This document shows positions 14,076 to 15,766 of a stretch of DNA of 15,766 nucleotides, piece by piece. The translations under genes and the position numbers were made by a program. How positions within the stretch are numbered: position 1 is the first letter of the stretch; each line of letters opens with the position of its first letter. A model generated the notes under the pieces. The model was not told where the DNA came from and ran no database searches. It worked only from the letters and a program-made list of their open reading frames with translations. This DNA is from an uncultured Cloacibacillus sp. (GTDB lineage: Bacteria; Synergistota; Synergistia; Synergistales; Synergistaceae): NCBI GenBank assembly GCA_900544635.1, contig UQVV01000018.1:1-15766 (forward strand), read 5' to 3'.

Positions 14076-14698
14076 TAACCAAATACCTCCTCGAGCTTTT
14101 TAATTGCTTCGGGAGTTGCGATCAGCTGATCGTGATTGAGCAGATCGTAGACGTTTACGCTGTCCACGTGCTGGACATAAGCGCCCGGGATGTTCGCGGC
14201 GGACTTGACGACCGCCATGTTCGTCTCATGAAGGACGAGAAGGGGCTTCTTCCCATTCTGTACAGCGGAGAGGAAAGCCATCATGCTCTTCGTCTTCGGC
14301 GCGTCCATGTCGAACTTGTCGACGACGATCATGTTCTCGGCCTGGGCCTTAAGCGTCAGCGCGCTGCGTATCGCAAGACGGCGGACCTTCTTGTTGACCT
14401 TCTGGTGATAATCGCGCGGATGCGGACCATGCGCGACGCCGCCGCCGACCCACAGCGGAGAGCGCGAGCTTCCGGAGCGGGCGCGTCCAGTGTGCTTCTG
14501 GCGCCACGGCTTCTTGCCGCCGCCGCGGACGTCGCCGCGGTCTTTGGTGTTGTGCGTGCCGAGGCGGCAGTTCGCCAGATGGGCGACTACAACCTGGTGC
14601 ATCGCGGGCACATGGATCGGGGCACCGAAGACGGCATCAGAAAGCGTTACTTCCCCGATAACCTCGCCCTTGAAATTAACTTCTTTTACTACAGGCAT
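14075..14698 (-). CDS. rplD: 50S ribosomal protein L4
   Basis: L4, 207 residues, has an extended loop lining the exit tunnel opposite L22. The loop is seen as GDVRGGGKKPWRQKHTGRAR then SGSSRSPLWVGGG (~55-87), including the invariant KPWRQKHTGRAR. The C-terminal Rossmann-like domain follows. E. coli L4 represses the S10 operon through its leader RNA. The region upstream of rpsJ here is only 20 bases and shows no leader, so such control is not supported by this window. Confidence 0.98.
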   Translation of the reverse strand: MPVVKEVNFKGEVIGEVTLSDAVFGAPIHVPAMHQVVVAHLANCRLGTHNTKDRGDVRGGGKKPWRQKHTGRARSGSSRSPLWVGGGVAHGPHPRDYHQKVNKKVRRLAIRSALTLKAQAENMIVVDKFDMDAPKTKSMMAFLSAVQNGKKPLLVLHETNMAVVKSAANIPGAYVQHVDSVNVYDLLNHDQLIATPEAIKKLEEVFG

Positions 14699-14715
14699 CG
14701 TCTTCAGCCTCCTAC

Positions 14716-15342
14716 CTAAGCAGTCTTACGAATCATAACGAGGCCGTCGCGAGCGCCCGGTACAGGTCCAGCTATCAAGATAAGGTTATTCTCTTCGTCT
14801 ACGGCGAAGACCTTAAGATTCTTGGTCGTTACCCGCTCGTTTCCCATACGCCCAGCCATCCTGCGGCCCTTCATAACGCGGCCGGGGAAGCTGCTGCAAC
14901 CGATAGAACCTGGGTGACGGTGCGTTACGGAATGTCCGTGGCTCGCCGGCGTGCCGCCGAAGCCGTGGCGCTTCATAACGCCCGCTGTGCCCTTACCTTT
15001 GCTGACGCCGATAACATCAACAACCTCGCCATTCTGGAACAGAGAAACGGTGATCTCCTGTCCCACCTGGTAGCCCGTCGTGTCGTCCACGCGGAACTCC
15101 CTCAGCCAGCGCTTGGGCGCAACATTCTGCTTCTCGAAGTAACCCTTCATCGGCTTTGTCACCTTGACGGGTTTTACCTCTCCGAGACCAAGCTGCACTG
15201 CGCTGTAGCTGTTCTTTTCAGGTGTCCGGATTTCAACGATCGTGCAAGGGCCTGCTTCAATAACCGTAACAGGTACCGCTTTGCCGTTTTCGTCGAAGAC
15301 CTGGGTCATCCCAACCTTGCGGCCCAGTATCCCCATACTCAT
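14716..15342 (-). CDS. rplC: 50S ribosomal protein L3
   Basis: L3, 208 residues, reaches close to the peptidyl-transferase centre. It starts MSMGILGRKVGMTQVFDENG. The long central loop contains GTAGVMKRHGFGGTPASHGH then SVTHRHPGSIG, followed by the FPGRVMKGRRMAGRMGNERV motif. The start at ATG 15342 is supported by AAGGAG about 10 bases upstream. The ATG two codons later would be 16 bases away. It is 33 bases after rpsJ. Confidence 0.98.
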   Translation of the reverse strand: MSMGILGRKVGMTQVFDENGKAVPVTVIEAGPCTIVEIRTPEKNSYSAVQLGLGEVKPVKVTKPMKGYFEKQNVAPKRWLREFRVDDTTGYQVGQEITVSLFQNGEVVDVIGVSKGKGTAGVMKRHGFGGTPASHGHSVTHRHPGSIGCSSFPGRVMKGRRMAGRMGNERVTTKNLKVFAVDEENNLILIAGPVPGARDGLVMIRKTA

Positions 15343-15375
15343 AAACGTTTCACTCCTTTTCAGACTAAGGCAGAC

Positions 15376-15681
15376 TTATAGCTTAATCTGTATATCCACA
15401 CCAGAGGGCAGGTTCAGCTCCATAAGAGCTTCCATCGTCTTCTGGGTCGGGTCTATTATATCAATCAGGCGCTTATGCGTCCTGATTTCATACTGGTCGC
15501 GTGCGTCTTTATCAACATGCGGGGAAGTGAGTACGCAGAAGCGCTCCACAGCGGTCGGAAGAGGCACGGGGCCAGAAACTTTCGCGCCGGTGCGCTGCGC
15601 CGTGTCGGCTATCTGACTGGCGGAAGCGTCGAGGACGCGATGGTCGAAAGCTTTGAGTTTAATACGAATTTTCTTCGCCAA
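15376..15681 (-). CDS. rpsJ: 30S ribosomal protein S10
   Basis: S10, 101 residues, is a 30S head protein; it is also the NusE antitermination factor in bacteria. The landmarks [42 protein letters not shown] (~37-58) and [20 protein letters not shown] are canonical. The start is TTG at 15681 (encoding the usual MAKK start), with GGGAGGGG 6 bases upstream. It follows tuf by only 20 bases, so the S10 block is probably co-transcribed with the str operon. Confidence 0.97.
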   Translation of the reverse strand: MAKKIRIKLKAFDHRVLDASASQIADTAQRTGAKVSGPVPLPTAVERFCVLTSPHVDKDARDQYEIRTHKRLIDIIDPTQKTMEALMELNLPSGVDIQIKL

Positions 15682-15687
15682 AATATT

Positions 15688-15695
15688 CCCCTCCC
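15688..15695 (-). promoter_or_regulatory. Ribosome binding site deciding the TTG start of rpsJ
   Basis: GGGAGGGG lies in the tuf-rpsJ gap, 6 bases before TTG 15681. No in-frame ATG competes. Confidence 0.75.
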
Positions 15696-15701
15696 GGGGC
15701 G

Positions 15702-15766
15702 TTATTCGATTATCTCGGTGACGACGCCGGCGCCGACCGTACGGCCGCCTTCGCGGACTGCGAAGC
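15702..15766 (-). CDS. tuf: Elongation factor Tu (C-terminal end, cut by window edge)
   Basis: The last 20 or so codons read [20 protein letters not shown] followed by TAA. This is the highly conserved end of EF-Tu domain 3, the GTPase that brings aminoacyl-tRNA to the ribosome. The rest of the gene lies beyond the right edge. Its position immediately before rpsJ indicates a str operon (rpsL-rpsG-fusA-tuf) upstream, which is inference. Confidence 0.93.
   Translation of the reverse strand, partial: FAVREGGRTVGAGVVTEIIE

Noticed and set aside
1..15766. Mobile element, CRISPR array, tRNA or phage-like insertion
   Set aside because: Every stretch over about 55 bases is occupied by a conserved housekeeping gene in standard order. 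No inverted terminal repeats, spaced repeats or tRNA-like folds were noticed.

Overview
The whole window is one densely packed, minus-strand ribosomal-protein supercluster (S10-spc-alpha type). Reading in the direction of transcription, from high to low coordinates, the order is: end of tuf, then rpsJ-rplC-rplD-rplW-rplB-rpsS-rplV-rpsC-rplP-rpmC-rpsQ (S10 block); rplN-rplX-rplE-rpsZ(S14)-rpsH-rplF-rplR-rpsE-rpmD-rplO-secY (spc block); adk-map-KOW protein-infA-rpmJ; rpsM-rpsK-rpsD-rpoA-rplQ (alpha block); and the start of an ABC ATPase of the ECF type, cut by the left edge. I count 31 complete genes and two partial ones. The longest intercistronic gap is 52 bases (infA to rpmJ). No convincing promoter or intrinsic terminator is visible, so the genes are probably read by long transcripts starting upstream of the window, in or before tuf.

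Organism: base composition looks moderately GC-rich, and strong AGGAGG-type ribosome binding sites precede almost every gene. The adk-map-KOW-infA-rpmJ insertion after secY, rpsD placed between rpsK and rpoA, and an ECF ATPase gene after rplQ fit Clostridia-like Bacillota or Synergistota. I lean to Synergistota, but this is inference from gene order and protein flavour, with no search run.

How the genes work together: the products are the large- and small-subunit proteins made in bulk, the elongation and initiation factors EF-Tu and IF-1, the RNA polymerase alpha subunit, the SecY translocon pore, methionine aminopeptidase (which trims nascent N-termini) and adenylate kinase. Several junctions are tightly coupled. 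The Shine-Dalgarno sequence of the next gene often lies inside the last codons of the previous one, and adk/map/KOW/infA overlap in series.

Nothing here looks like a new mobile, defence or biosynthetic system. The points most worth a second look are the KOW-domain L14e-like protein with a C-terminal CxxC; the recurring '-GARR-stop' junction shared by rpmJ and rpmC; a repeated TGAATAATTATG junction; an RpoA with a long linker and an acidic tail; and five non-ATG starts.
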